Shown here piece by piece: positions 8,463-17,142 of a DNA stretch of 64,000 nucleotides. A program made the position numbers and the translations under genes. This DNA is from DASVVT01 sp036386415. Its GTDB lineage: Bacteria; Acidobacteriota; Blastocatellia; Pyrinomonadales; Pyrinomonadaceae. Location: positions 1-64,000 of the forward strand of contig DASVVT010000064.1 of the NCBI GenBank assembly GCA_036386415.1, written 5' to 3'. The notes below the pieces were generated by a model that was not told where the DNA came from, ran no database searches, and was given only the letters and a program-made list of their open reading frames with translations. Each line of letters opens with the position of its first letter. Within the stretch, counting starts at the first letter, position 1.

Positions 8463-9035
8463 TTACTTCTTCAGGTACTTCTCTGGAATGGGGTCGTCAG
8501 CGTTCTCGTGCTGCCAGTAGATGGTCACGATCCACCAGCGCTTGCCGTCGTACATCAACTGGATGCTGTTGATCCCACGCATGAAAGGCTTGGGGTCATC
8601 GGCCTTGTGGCGCGATTCGTAGGTGCTGAAGGCATGAACGATGTGGCCGAACTGCTCTGTACGTCGCGCCACTTCAGTCTCAAAGAAACCATTCTTTTCA
8701 AGATAATCGCCGGCGCGCGCGATGTATCCTTCGACATCGAGCACCTCGGCAGCCCAGACGCCGTCCTTGCCCTTAGCAATCGGAATCAATCGCGCTCCGG
8801 GAAGAAAGAGCGAGCGCACACGATTCCAGTCGCGTTTCTTGCCCGCCGGGCCGGAGATCGAATCGTAAGCGGCGGCCAAGATAGCGTCCACAGATGCTAC
8901 ATCCGCCGTGTTAGCCGCCGGAGCGGACGGCGTCGTTACGGCCTTCTGTTGAGCGTCGGCCTTTTCCATTGCCATAATGCCTCCTGCAAGGATCATGCAC
9001 AGCATGAATCTGGCGATTAGATGTCCGGGTTTCAT
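8463..9035 (-). CDS. Secreted NTF2/SnoaL-like protein
   Basis: 190 residues with an N-terminal signal peptide (MKPGHLIARFMLCMILAGGIMA, likely cleaved near ADAQQ). The mature part has the DUF4440/NTF2-like layout: ASVDAILAAAYDSISG, then WNRVRSLFLPGARLIPI, the second helix VEGYIARAGDYLEKNGFFETEV, and the closing strand pair GINSIQLMYDGKRWWIVTIYWQHE. Members bind or isomerise small molecules or have no catalytic role. It is the last gene of a three-gene minus-strand run (dehydrogenase, cysteine hydrolase, this gene) with a 23-nt gap to its neighbour. Function unknown. Confidence 0.8.
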   Translation of the reverse strand: MKPGHLIARFMLCMILAGGIMAMEKADAQQKAVTTPSAPAANTADVASVDAILAAAYDSISGPAGKKRDWNRVRSLFLPGARLIPIAKGKDGVWAAEVLDVEGYIARAGDYLEKNGFFETEVARRTEQFGHIVHAFSTYESRHKADDPKPFMRGINSIQLMYDGKRWWIVTIYWQHENADDPIPEKYLKK

Positions 9036-9058
9036 AGGCTTTGGCGCTCTCCCTCTCT

Positions 9059-9604
9059 TCAGTCGAAACTAATCTCGCTCGATTCTTTAACGAGGCTCAC
9101 GTGCTCGTCAGTGCCGAAATCATCTAGCGTCTCGTTGTGGTGCGCGATGATCTGGGCTGCCGTCAGGGCTTCGTTATCGACGGTCGTGTGAGCATCGCGG
9201 GCTAAAGTCACATCGTAGCCCAGCGTCGTCGCCTGACGAACCGTCGTGTCCACACAATACTGCGTCCGGCATCCGGTGACGACCAAGTGTTTGATCCCCA
9301 GCGCCTCCAGCTTGGCCTTAAGCGGCGTCTCATGAAAAGCGTCCGCCGCCCGTTTGCGTATGACCGTCTCTCCGTCAGCCGGAGCGATGGCCGGGTGAAT
9401 CTCCCAGCCGGGCGAGCCCACGGAGAGCGGCCCGCCTTCATACCCGTCGTGCTGCACGTAGATTACGGGGGCGTTTGAGGCGCGCGCTCTCGCGAGCAGA
9501 TCATTGATTCTCGCCAGCACCCTGCCCTTCTCCTCGGCAGGCTCCGACCAGTCAACGACTCCCACCTGAACGTCGATCACCAGAAGTGCCGTCTCTTTGC
9601 TCAT
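9059..9604 (-). CDS. Cysteine hydrolase of the isochorismatase family
   Basis: 181 residues. The catalytic triad of the isochorismatase/nicotinamidase superfamily is complete: D11 (LLVIDVQ), K84 (VIRKRAADAF) and C117 (GCRTQYCVDTT), with the usual cis-peptide region before the Cys. Close families include YecD and other uncharacterised amidohydrolases; the typical nicotinamidase metal site is not evident, so the substrate is unknown. The ATG at 9604 is chosen because AGGGAG lies 8 nt upstream; a TTG codon precedes it. The gene sits between a zinc-type dehydrogenase and an NTF2-like gene in one operon. Confidence 0.88.
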   Translation of the reverse strand: MSKETALLVIDVQVGVVDWSEPAEEKGRVLARINDLLARARASNAPVIYVQHDGYEGGPLSVGSPGWEIHPAIAPADGETVIRKRAADAFHETPLKAKLEALGIKHLVVTGCRTQYCVDTTVRQATTLGYDVTLARDAHTTVDNEALTAAQIIAHHNETLDDFGTDEHVSLVKESSEISFD

Positions 9605-9637
9605 CAACTATGCTCCCTTACGATGCTATGTTTAAGG

Positions 9638-10666
9638 TCAGGGAACGAGGACGAGTTTGCCGAACTGTGCGCGATCTTCCATCAGCTCGTGCGCGCGGCG
9701 CGCTTCACCGAGTGGTAGCCTTTGATCTATGACGGCGCGGATCGTTCCGCGCTCAATGAACTTCATCGCGTCAAGCAACTCAGACTTCGATCCCATGAAA
9801 GAGCCGAGGAAAGTCAGGTGACGATAGAAGAGCTGCCGTATATCTGTGCGCGCGTCGAAGCCGCTGGTCGCACCGCACGTCACGAGCCGCCCGTTTTTCG
9901 CGAGCGCCGCAATCGAGCCCGGCCAGGTCTCAGCGCCCGTATGCTCGAAGACGACATCGACGCCGCGCTTACCCGTCAGCCTGCGCACCTCTCTAGGCCA
10001 GTCGTCACGCGTGTAGTTGACGACCTCATCAGCGCCCATCTCGCGCGCCTTCTGAAGCTTCTCGTCCGATCCGGCGGTCGAGATGACGCGCGCGCCGCGA
10101 AGCTTCGCTACCTGAATGCCGATTGACCCGACGCCGCTCCCTGCCGCGTGAATAAGGACATCCTCGCCCGGCTGGACATTCGCGCGTGTCACCAGCATGT
10201 GCCAGGCCGTCAGCGTCACGAGCGGCAAGGCGGCTGCCTCCTCCCACGCGAGACCATTCGGCTTGGGTATGACGTTGACGCCGGGCGCGGCGACCAACTC
10301 CGCATAGCCTCCATCGCGCCTGTAACCCAGAATGTCATACTCCGGGCAGAGATTGTCCTGCCCGCGCAGACACTCCGCGCAATGCCCGCACGAGACGCCG
10401 GGCTGCAACATGACCTCATCGCCAGCGCGCACCCACGTCACCAGCTCGCCAGCTTCTCGCACCACCCCTGCGATGTCATTGCCCAGTATGTGCGGCAATC
10501 TGATCTCTATTCCGGGCAGCCCCTTGCGCGCCCACACGTCCAGATGATTGAGCGCGCACGCGCGCACTTCCAACAGAACTTCGTTCGCCTTGATCGAGGG
10601 GTCAGGGGCTTCCGTGTAATGAAGCACCTCCGGCCCACCGTGCTCTTTAAAAATGACAGCTTTCAT
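9638..10666 (-). CDS. Zinc-binding medium-chain dehydrogenase / quinone oxidoreductase-like
   Basis: 342-residue MDR-superfamily NAD(P)-dependent oxidoreductase. The structural zinc lobe is present (C93, C96, C99, C107 in GVSCGHCAECLRGQDNLCPEY), as is the cofactor motif AAGSGVGSIGIQVAKLRGA. The position that normally carries the catalytic-zinc Cys reads ACALNHLD and the GHE motif reads GND, so it more resembles quinone oxidoreductase-like MDRs that keep only the structural zinc. It is the first gene of an operon with the cysteine hydrolase (about 30-nt gap). Substrate unknown. Confidence 0.88.
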   Translation of the reverse strand: MKAVIFKEHGGPEVLHYTEAPDPSIKANEVLLEVRACALNHLDVWARKGLPGIEIRLPHILGNDIAGVVREAGELVTWVRAGDEVMLQPGVSCGHCAECLRGQDNLCPEYDILGYRRDGGYAELVAAPGVNVIPKPNGLAWEEAAALPLVTLTAWHMLVTRANVQPGEDVLIHAAGSGVGSIGIQVAKLRGARVISTAGSDEKLQKAREMGADEVVNYTRDDWPREVRRLTGKRGVDVVFEHTGAETWPGSIAALAKNGRLVTCGATSGFDARTDIRQLFYRHLTFLGSFMGSKSELLDAMKFIERGTIRAVIDQRLPLGEARRAHELMEDRAQFGKLVLVP

Positions 10667-10699
10667 ATAACCTTAACGGAAACCATTAAACGCTGGAGG

Positions 10700-10773
10700 C
10701 GCGCAAAGTAGGAAGACGCAAAGAACGCAAAGAATATGCTCCTTTGCGAAAACCTTTGCGTCCTTTGCGTTTA
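10700..10773. repeat. Inverted repeat with 9-nt units, AACGCAAAG class (element C1)
   Basis: GCGCAAAG...GACGCAAAGAACGCAAAG on the left pairs with CCTTTGCG...CCTTTGCGTCCTTTGCG on the right around a short AT-rich centre. The unit is 9 nt, not 7. It lies upstream of the dehydrogenase start and downstream of lipA. Related copies are at 26411-26507 and 45582-45693. Confidence 0.85.
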
Positions 10774-10797
10774 AATCTCTTCTTTCCTGATGCTCAA

Positions 10798-11751
10798 TTA
10801 ACGCGCGGACGCCAGGGCTGCTGGCTCGTCCGTTTCCCTCGCAGGCGCTTCTGTCTGCTGTCGCGCATGATAGGAGGAGCGAGTCAGAGGGCTCGATTCG
10901 ACGTGACGGAAGCCCATCCCCATCCCAACTTCCGCGTAGCGCGCGAACTCTTCCGGCGTGACGTAACGTTCGACGGGCAGCCGACGCGCGTGCGGCTGTA
11001 GATACTGCCCGATGGTCATGATGTCTGTTGAGACAGAGCGCAAGTCCTTCATCAACTCGACGACCTCGTCGAAGCTTTCGCCGAGGCCGACCATGATGCC
11101 GCTCTTGGTCAGCATGCCGCGCTGCTCCCGGTCACGACGGCGCGCAGCGCGCTCCAGCAGCGTCAGCGTTTGACGGTAATCGGCGTCAGGACGCACGCGA
11201 CGGTAGAGCCGCGCGATGGTCTCCGTGTTGTGATTGAGCACATCCGGCTGCGCGTCCAGCACGGTATTGAGCGCATCCTCGTCGCCGTTAAAATCCGGGA
11301 TCAGGACTTCGATCTTGCAGGCAGGGTTGAGCGCGCGCACCTCACGAATGGTCTCAGCCCAGTGTGACGCGCCGCCGTCCGGTAAATCATCACGGTTGAC
11401 GGAAGTAATGACGGCGTGCGCGAGGTTCAGATGGCGTACGGCTTCGGCCACGTGGCGCGGCTCTTCCGGGTCAAGCTGTTCAGGCGCGCCTTTATTCACG
11501 GCGCAGAAGCCGCAATGGCGCGTGCAGGTGTCGCCGCCGAGCATGAAGGTGGCCGTCCGGTCTGACCAGCACTCGAAGATATTCGGGCAGCGCGCCTCCT
11601 GGCAGACCGTGTGCAGGTTCAAGCCTTCGATGAGCCTCAGCACATGATTCTGGTTGGCCGGATCGCCCAGGCGAATCTTCAGCCATTCAGGTTTGGGCTG
11701 ACGCTCGCGCGCCGCAGGTCTATTGTTGATAACTCTAAGTTCGCGCACCAC
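10798..11751 (-). CDS. lipA: Lipoyl synthase
   Basis: Radical-SAM enzyme that inserts two sulfurs into protein-bound octanoyl groups to make lipoate. Both cluster motifs are present: the auxiliary cluster CxxxxCxxxxxC (C50, C55, C61 in CQEARCPNIFEC) and the radical-SAM CxxxCxxC (C76, C80, C83 in CTRHCGFC), plus the C-terminal RSSYHA that contributes a Ser ligand. Length 317 is normal. Start is a GTG with GGAGAG upstream. It lies in one orientation with a threonine dehydratase-like gene and lipB, and about 11 kb from the lipoyl-dependent E2 of the 2-oxoacid dehydrogenase operon, which it should modify. Confidence 0.96.
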   Translation of the reverse strand: MVRELRVINNRPAARERQPKPEWLKIRLGDPANQNHVLRLIEGLNLHTVCQEARCPNIFECWSDRTATFMLGGDTCTRHCGFCAVNKGAPEQLDPEEPRHVAEAVRHLNLAHAVITSVNRDDLPDGGASHWAETIREVRALNPACKIEVLIPDFNGDEDALNTVLDAQPDVLNHNTETIARLYRRVRPDADYRQTLTLLERAARRRDREQRGMLTKSGIMVGLGESFDEVVELMKDLRSVSTDIMTIGQYLQPHARRLPVERYVTPEEFARYAEVGMGMGFRHVESSPLTRSSYHARQQTEAPARETDEPAALASAR

Positions 11752-11783
11752 AAAAATATCTCTCCAAAGGTTTTAATGTAAGG

Positions 11784-12791
11784 TTATTCTAACATCTGCG
11801 AAGCGCGGTTGTCGTCGCCGGACGCGAGCAGTCGAGCGAGCATCTCCGGATCTATATTGCCGCCTGAGAGTATGACGCCGATGCGGCTGACATCCCGTGG
11901 GATTTTCCCTGATAGAACCGCCGCCGCACTGACCGCGCCCGTCGGCTCGACGAGAATCTTCATGCGGAAGAGCAGAAACTGTAGGGCTTCGATGATCTCT
12001 TCATCCGTCACGAGCAGGACATCTTCAGCATTTTTTTGGAGCACGGGAAACGTCAACGCGCCCGGCGCTTGAACGCGCATCCCGTCGGCGATAGTGGTTG
12101 GCGGCGGGATGTGGACGCGAGAGCCTGCGCGAAACGATTGAAGCGTATCGTCGGCTGAGACCGCCTCGACAGGGAAGCAACGTGTCTCGCGCCTGATCTC
12201 AAGCGCCGCCGTGCTCGCGCCCGCGAAGAGCCCGCCGCCGCCGCAGGGCGTGACGAGACAATCCAGGTCGGGCACGTCCTCCAGAAGCTCAAGCGCGCAC
12301 GTTCCCTGACCTGCCATGACACGGTAATCATCGTAGGGCGGCACGAGTTGAAGGCCGCGCCGCTCTGAGATGTCGCGCGCAAAGGCTTCGCGGTCGTCGC
12401 GCTGGCGATCATAAAAGATGACCTCAGCGCCGTAAGCGCGCGTCGCCGCGACCTTCGTTCCGGGCGCGTCGCCGGGCATGGCGATGACTGCGCGCGTTCC
12501 TGCCTCATGCGCCGCCAGCGCCACCGCCTGCGCGTGATTGCCGGAAGAGAACGCGACGACGCCGCGCCTCAACTCCTCCTCCGAGAGCGTGAGAATTTTG
12601 TTCGTCGCGCCGCGTATCTTGAATGCCCCTGTGCGCTGCATGTTCTCGCACTTGAAGAAGACGCGCATGCCGGACTGTCCAGCCGCGCGCGAGGCCGCCT
12701 CGTCAAAGGCGCGCGAAGTGATCACGGGCGTGCGATGGACGCGCCCGCGTATGCGCGCCATCGCTTCTTTAATAAGCTCAAGGGTAAGCAT
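11784..12791 (-). CDS. PLP-dependent threonine/serine dehydratase
   Basis: 335-residue fold-type II PLP enzyme. The Schiff-base lysine is K58 (TGAFKIRGATNKI), the phosphate-binding glycine loop is CGGGGLFAG, and FSSGNHAQAVA matches the catabolic threonine dehydratase/serine racemase group. It lacks the C-terminal ACT regulatory domain of biosynthetic IlvA, so it probably deaminates L-threonine or L-serine to 2-oxobutyrate or pyruvate without feedback control. These products are potential inputs for the 2-oxoacid dehydrogenase encoded nearby. No Shine-Dalgarno site is visible; the repeat at 12797 starts 5 nt upstream of the ATG. It lies between lipA and lipB. Confidence 0.88.
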   Translation of the reverse strand: MLTLELIKEAMARIRGRVHRTPVITSRAFDEAASRAAGQSGMRVFFKCENMQRTGAFKIRGATNKILTLSEEELRRGVVAFSSGNHAQAVALAAHEAGTRAVIAMPGDAPGTKVAATRAYGAEVIFYDRQRDDREAFARDISERRGLQLVPPYDDYRVMAGQGTCALELLEDVPDLDCLVTPCGGGGLFAGASTAALEIRRETRCFPVEAVSADDTLQSFRAGSRVHIPPPTTIADGMRVQAPGALTFPVLQKNAEDVLLVTDEEIIEALQFLLFRMKILVEPTGAVSAAAVLSGKIPRDVSRIGVILSGGNIDPEMLARLLASGDDNRASQMLE

Positions 12792-12796
12792 AAATA

Positions 12797-12900
12797 AGTA
12801 GACAGTAGACAGTAGTCAGTAGTCAGTAGAAGAGCTTTCGCTATCGAATCATCAGAGTTTCGGCGTCAGCGCCCGGCGCGGAGCGCCTACTGACTGCGGA
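12797..12900. repeat. AGTAGTC-class element with truncated right arm (element A2)
   Basis: Left arm 12797-12829 has the full 33-nt heptad structure. The right arm is reduced to CTACTGACT around 12887-12895 before the palindromic cluster begins. The centre (GAAGAGCTTTCGCTATC ... CGGAGCGCCTAC) is shared with elements at 24769 and, inverted, at 42516, showing that these three are copies of one longer unit. Confidence 0.85.
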
Positions 12901-12915
12901 GAAGCTGTTTGAACA

Positions 12916-13095
12916 GTCCCGTAGGGACTTTATGAAAGTAGCCCAGTGCTTCAGCACTGGGAACAAGTTGCGAAAAATAATAGAGAGTCCCGTAGGGACG
13001 ACTGAAATTCAGCCGTCCCTACGGGACTCAAACTGTTGGTCGTGACTGTTCCCAGCCATCAATGGCTGGGCAATTCTCAGAAGTCCCTACGGGAC
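12916..13095. repeat. Cluster of REP-like palindromes (GTCCCGTAGGGAC and CCCAG...CTGGG types)
   Basis: Four copies of a 13-bp near-palindrome GTCCC(GTA or TAC)GGGAC lie at 12916-12928, 12987-12999, 13015-13027 and 13083-13095. Between them are two 20-bp stems, CCCAGTGCTTCAGCACTGGG at 12942-12961 and CCCAGCCATCAATGGCTGGG at 13051-13070. The middle pair forms a larger inverted repeat. The arrangement resembles REP/BIME elements mobilised by RAYT-type transposases, but no such transposase gene is in this window. The right half is inside the lipB reading frame. Confidence 0.85.
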
Positions 13096-13774
13096 TTTGC
13101 AAACAACTTCTCACTACTGTCTCCTCCTCTTCCACCCGCATGTCGAAGACGTCCGCGAAGCGTGCGATGATGCGGTCTTCGACGGCGTTGAGTTCGACCT
13201 GGTGGCCTAGGATTTTCTCCATCGAGGTGACGGGTTCACCTTCGCAGGCGATAATCAGATTGAAGAAGCTCAAATCGGTGTTGACGTTGAGGGCGAAGCC
13301 GTGCGTTGTCACCCAGCGCGCGATGTGAACGCCGATGGCCGCGACTTTCCCCTGCGCGGTGTGCACCCCTGTCAGACCCTTGATGGGAAAACTCTCGATC
13401 CCGAAATCAGCGAGGGCGCGGATCAAGGTCTCTTCCAGCTCGCGCACGTACCGGTGCACGTCCTCGCGATCCGGGCTGAGATTGATGATCGGGTAACCGA
13501 CGAGCTGGCCGAGCCCGTGATACGTGACCTTGCCGCCGCGATTGGTCTCGAAGACAGAGACCTGGCGCGCTTCGAGCGCGGCTGGCGAGGCGAGAATTCC
13601 GGCGCGCGTCCTCGCGCCGCGCCCCAGTGTCAACGTGTGCGGGTGCTCAACTAAGAGCAGCGTGTTGGACTGTTCGCCGCACATGACACGCCGCTCGGTC
13701 TCCTTCTGGATGGCGAGCGCCGCGCCGTACTCAAGTCTGCCGAGTCGTATAACTTTTAAACGTCTATCTTCCAT
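13028..13774 (-). CDS. lipB: Octanoyl-(acyl-carrier-protein)-protein N-octanoyltransferase
   Basis: Transfers octanoate from ACP to lipoyl domains, the step before LipA. The family core is complete: TLGRGA, NRGGKVTYHGLGQLVGYP, the catalytic Lys K143 (QGKVAAIGVHI), HGFALNVNTDLSFFNLIIACEG with the catalytic Cys C177. The usual fold ends near residue 215. Residues from about 227 to the stop (SPVGTSENCPAIDGWEQSRPTV at its core) are encoded by the REP-like palindrome cluster, so the native C-terminus has been replaced or extended by repeat DNA. Activity is probably unaffected because the catalytic core is intact. Confidence 0.94.
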   Translation of the reverse strand: MEDRRLKVIRLGRLEYGAALAIQKETERRVMCGEQSNTLLLVEHPHTLTLGRGARTRAGILASPAALEARQVSVFETNRGGKVTYHGLGQLVGYPIINLSPDREDVHRYVRELEETLIRALADFGIESFPIKGLTGVHTAQGKVAAIGVHIARWVTTHGFALNVNTDLSFFNLIIACEGEPVTSMEKILGHQVELNAVEDRIIARFADVFDMRVEEEETVVRSCLQSPVGTSENCPAIDGWEQSRPTV

Positions 13775-13988
13775 TCGGAATTAATGTGCCTTCAATCAGC
13801 GTTCTCTATTGTAACAGCACGAAGTCTGAGGCGACGAGCGGAGCGCCCGCGCCGGGGTGAGCGAAAGCGCTGCAAGAGACTTGACACGCGTTGCGCGTGC
13901 ATCATAGCTTGAGGAATCTATAGTGATGCACGCGCCAGGGGAATGAAGCTCAGGGATTGACCGTCGACGGATGAAGGAGGGCTCTGGA

Positions 13989-14522
13989 TTGAAACGTATC
14001 TCGATGATTGTGATCGCCTGCCTGTTGATTCTCATGGCGGCAACGACTTTCGGGCAGACCAGGCGGCGCACCACCAGTAAGGGAGCGCGCGCCTCTTCGA
14101 CGAAGAACCAAAGCGCCGCTGCTGCTTCTTCTACCCAGACGGCTGCCGCACGCCTCGCCGAGCAAATTAAATCACTCGGCAAGTTCCTCTATCTTTATGG
14201 CCCCATCTCGAAGGAGCTGGCTAACAGCGATTCCGCTGGCTCGGCACAGAGCAACCCATCGTCGTCTGCAACCGAAATGATGCAGCAGAACCGCGCAAAG
14301 TTGAGGGATGTCTTCCGCAATTACCGTGTGCAGATGGACGAGTTGGAGGCGACCTTTAGCGGCTCAACACAGTTGCGCCAGTATTACCCGAGGCTGCTGG
14401 GGGTCGCGGCCAGCGCAGCGCGCGGAGAAGAATTTGTGGCCGCCGGTCGTTACGATGAGGCCGGTCGGTCTTTGCTCGATGTGATGAACCGCCTGACGGA
14501 CGTGCTGCTTGCGATGCGCTGA
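13989..14522 (+). CDS. Secreted protein of unknown function
   Basis: About 177 residues. TTG at 13989 is preferred because AGGAGG lies about 8 nt upstream; an ATG 18 nt earlier would place that site inside the gene. The N-terminus is a signal peptide (KRISMIVIACLLILMAATTFGQT). A basic Arg/Thr/Ser-rich and Ala/Ser-rich linker follows, then two helical segments (ARLAEQIKSLGKFLYLYGPISKEL and KLRDVFRNYRVQMDELEATF) and a C-terminal helical part (AARGEEFVAAGRYDEAGRSLLDVMNRLTDVLL). It is likely periplasmic. No family recognised. Confidence 0.7.
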   Translation: MKRISMIVIACLLILMAATTFGQTRRRTTSKGARASSTKNQSAAAASSTQTAAARLAEQIKSLGKFLYLYGPISKELANSDSAGSAQSNPSSSATEMMQQNRAKLRDVFRNYRVQMDELEATFSGSTQLRQYYPRLLGVAASAARGEEFVAAGRYDEAGRSLLDVMNRLTDVLLAMR

Positions 14523-14560
14523 CCGGAAACTGTTTGAGAACTGGTTGACGCCGGGGAGAT

Positions 14561-15601
14561 TCACTTGCGCTTGGCGTAATAACCCTGGCGCGCGCGTACG
14601 CGAAGCTGCGGGCGTGTGGGGGTGCTCACCTTGATGCGCAGGAATTTGCCGTTCGATGATTCGTCCGAAGAGTAGTATTGAAGCAGATATTGCGAGCGCA
14701 GCTCGGCGGCGATCTGGTTGAAGACGGCGTTCAAGTCTTCGAGTTTCTGCGGGACGAAAGAGTTGCCGCCTGTGGCCTGCGCGATCTGCTCCATGCCCTG
14801 CTGCCCGCGCCGGGTCATGACGTTGAGGTGCATGGTCTGACCGCTCGGATTGATAGAGTAGAAGACGGCCTCTGCTTTCTGGACTTCGGTTAAAGCGGCG
14901 ACGAGCGTTTTGAATCTTTCGCTGTACATGTCCGCGCCGTCGGAGATGACGACGATGACGCGGCGATGTTGTGCCGGAGCCGACTTCACTAAATATCGCG
15001 CCGCATCAACAACCGTATCGTAGAAGGCTGTGAAGCCTTTGGCCGGGCCGATGGTCAGCAACTTGGCGGAGGCGACTTCCGCCGTCGCGCGTGTCTGTTC
15101 GAGGCGCGAGGTGGCGTCGATGGCGAAGACGGTCGCCGTGTCCACAGGCTTCAAGACCTGCTTGAGAAAGCGCGCGGCGGCCTCCTGCTCGAAGGCGAAG
15201 CGCGCATCGACGCTGCTCGAAACATCGAGCAGGATCGCGATGTCGAGCGGAACCTGCTCCGGGTCGCCGATCTGCGCGATCTCCTGTACGCGGCCTTCCT
15301 CTTGAAGACGAAAATCCTTGACCGTCAGACCCATCACGGGCTGACCCTTCTCGTCCGTCACCGAAACCGGCACGACCACCAGGTTCGAACTAACGCGTAT
15401 GACTTCACCCTCTTCATCATCAGCCGCCTCCGTCGGGACAGGTGTCGGCGAAGGGCTCGCCGGAGGAGGCGCGACGGCGGGCGCGTTGGCCTTCTGCGGC
15501 GAAGGTGTCGGCGAAGGCGTCTGGCAATTCGCTCGCGTCGCAAACAAAATAAGGGCCAGCGCTCCACAGAGAAGCGCAAGCCGTGTCGTGTTTCGCATCA
15601 T
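14561..15601 (-). CDS. Secreted VWFA-domain protein, acidobacterial type
   Basis: About 346 residues: signal peptide (RNTTRLALLCGALALILFATRANC), a Pro/Thr/Ala-rich linker, a short beta region (VIRVSSNLVVVPVSVTDEKGQPV), then a von Willebrand A domain with the MIDAS motif DxSxS (AILLDVSSSVD) and the VIVISDGADMYSERF strand. The layout VSVTDxxGxPVxGLxxxDFxLxE before the MIDAS is characteristic of the VWFA family common in Acidobacteriota. Role unknown, probably metal-dependent adhesion or scaffolding outside the cell. An upstream start would add residues encoded by the GTCACTC-class repeat and is rejected. Confidence 0.85.
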   Translation of the reverse strand: MMRNTTRLALLCGALALILFATRANCQTPSPTPSPQKANAPAVAPPPASPSPTPVPTEAADDEEGEVIRVSSNLVVVPVSVTDEKGQPVMGLTVKDFRLQEEGRVQEIAQIGDPEQVPLDIAILLDVSSSVDARFAFEQEAAARFLKQVLKPVDTATVFAIDATSRLEQTRATAEVASAKLLTIGPAKGFTAFYDTVVDAARYLVKSAPAQHRRVIVVISDGADMYSERFKTLVAALTEVQKAEAVFYSINPSGQTMHLNVMTRRGQQGMEQIAQATGGNSFVPQKLEDLNAVFNQIAAELRSQYLLQYYSSDESSNGKFLRIKVSTPTRPQLRVRARQGYYAKRK

Positions 15602-15625
15602 GTGCCCTGCCCGGTTCCCATAAAA

Positions 15626-15694
15626 CAGTGATGAGTGACGTGTGGCGAGCAGTTGCATTCCTGCTCGTCACCTGTCACTCGTCACTTGTCACTG
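15626..15694. repeat. Inverted heptad repeat, GTCACTC class (element F1)
   Basis: Left arm 15626-15652 (CAGTGATGAGTGACGTGTGG...) pairs imperfectly with right arm 15661-15694 (...GTCACTCGTCACTTGTCACTG), with a very short centre. Units have a 7-nt period. It lies between the OmpA-like gene and the VWFA gene. One-armed relatives occur near 2430-2453. Confidence 0.85.
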
Positions 15695-15704
15695 ACTACT
15701 ATTA

Positions 15705-16805
15705 TTACGGCGTCGCAGTCGAAGATGTCGCGCCTGTGCCGCTGGGCGTGGTGATCGTTGGCCCAGGGGTCGTCAGGCCGCGATTAACGAGAATCTTAAC
15801 CTCGACGCGGCGATTCTGCGCGCGCCCCGCACGCGTGCGGTTGTCTGCCACCGCTTGCGCCTCGCCATAGCCGAAGGGCGTCACGATCCGGCGCAGCGGA
15901 ATCCTGTGATTCTCTGCGAGGTAACGCACGACTGCATCGGCGCGGCGCTGGCTGAGCCGCCTGTTGGCCTCAACGCTTCCGCTCGTATCCGTATAGCCGG
16001 AGACCTCTATCACGTAGCCACGGGCACTTGCGGCCTTGGTCGCGATGTCATCAAGCTGCGCTTTGGCCTGTGCATTGAGTACCGCGCTGCCGACGCGGAA
16101 GTTGATCGCAGTGGTCTCCTGGGGCACGTAATCATCAAGCGCGGAGATGCGCTCGTTGGTCGCGTTGACACCGGCGACTGCCGCGTCCGCCGTCTCCTGC
16201 GCAGCTTTCGCACCGCCCTTGGCGGCGTTGGAAACGGCAGCCAACTCGTCTATCTGGCCGGACATGCGCTGCGCGTTCTGCTCGACCTGGTTGACGCGCG
16301 TCTCGGTCGTGCTGACGCGCTCTTCAACCGGATTGACGCGCGTATCGATGGAGCGCGCCACTCTGAGGTCAGATTCGTTGAAACGGACTTTTTCGGCTTC
16401 AAGCTCACCAGTCCCGTTGCCGCGACCATCGACTTCAAGGTTGAGGCCGCGCAGGATGCTGGTCACGCCGTAATTCGTACCGCCGCGCAGGAACCCGCCT
16501 TTGGTCTTAACGCTTGTTCTATCGGTCAGGCGCACGGTGGTATCCACGCCATTGGCATCACGCACGACGAACGTATCGGCATCGCGACGGACGACGACGC
16601 CCTTGATCTTCATCTTCTGGCCGCTCTGGGCGCTGCGTGTTTGCGTCCCGGCGCTTGTGTTGGTTGTTGCGCTCGCGCCCGTATTAGCAGTGTCTTGAGT
16701 ATTCGAGCCCGTCGTATCCTGCGCTAATGCGAGCGGCGCGAGTGCCAGTACGAGACTGAAGGCGAGCACGAACAGTCGGGACATTCTCAATTCATTGACA
16801 TTCAT
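15705..16805 (-). CDS. OmpA-family cell-envelope protein
   Basis: 366 residues from the ATG at 16805. Signal peptide (FVLAFSLVLALAPLALAQ), Thr/Asn-rich linker, an all-beta domain (MKIKGVVVRRDADTFVVRDANGVDTTVRLTDRTSV, DUF5666/OB-like), a coiled-coil region (TRVNPVEERVSTTETRVNQVEQNAQRMSGQIDEL), then an OmpA C-terminal domain with INFRVGSAVLNAQAKAQLDDIA, GYTDTSGS and NRRLSQRRADAVVRYL. The Asp and Arg of the peptidoglycan-binding motif are present. It likely tethers the outer membrane to peptidoglycan. A longer reading frame begins 69 codons upstream but lacks a signal peptide at its start. Confidence 0.88.
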   Translation of the reverse strand: MNVNELRMSRLFVLAFSLVLALAPLALAQDTTGSNTQDTANTGASATTNTSAGTQTRSAQSGQKMKIKGVVVRRDADTFVVRDANGVDTTVRLTDRTSVKTKGGFLRGGTNYGVTSILRGLNLEVDGRGNGTGELEAEKVRFNESDLRVARSIDTRVNPVEERVSTTETRVNQVEQNAQRMSGQIDELAAVSNAAKGGAKAAQETADAAVAGVNATNERISALDDYVPQETTAINFRVGSAVLNAQAKAQLDDIATKAASARGYVIEVSGYTDTSGSVEANRRLSQRRADAVVRYLAENHRIPLRRIVTPFGYGEAQAVADNRTRAGRAQNRRVEVKILVNRGLTTPGPTITTPSGTGATSSTATP

Positions 16806-17142
16806 ATTTACATAAACTCCATACGCGAGATTGTAAAAGCCTGGGAGCGCCCTGCGGCGGGCGCTCCACCGCTTCCCGAGAATCCCGCAAGTTGTGGCGA
16901 CCACGCCGGGCTGTCCTGGATAGTCGCGGGTTAAAGTGATGAACAGTGTTCTCGCCTCTACGGCGAAAGTTAAATTTGGATCAAGAACGAAAACCTTGCG
17001 AGGGTAAACCAATTTCGTTGATTCAAAACGCGAATTCTAACGAACAATCAGGGGAAGTCAAGCACCTCACCTGCGAAAAGCAGGCGTTATGGCGCTCCAC
17101 GGCAATTCTTCATCTAAATGCTAGCAAATCGCAACAAGCATT

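Noticed and set aside
15602..15658. N-terminal extension of the VWFA protein
   Set aside because: It derives from the GTCACTC-class repeat and would displace the signal peptide from the N-terminus.
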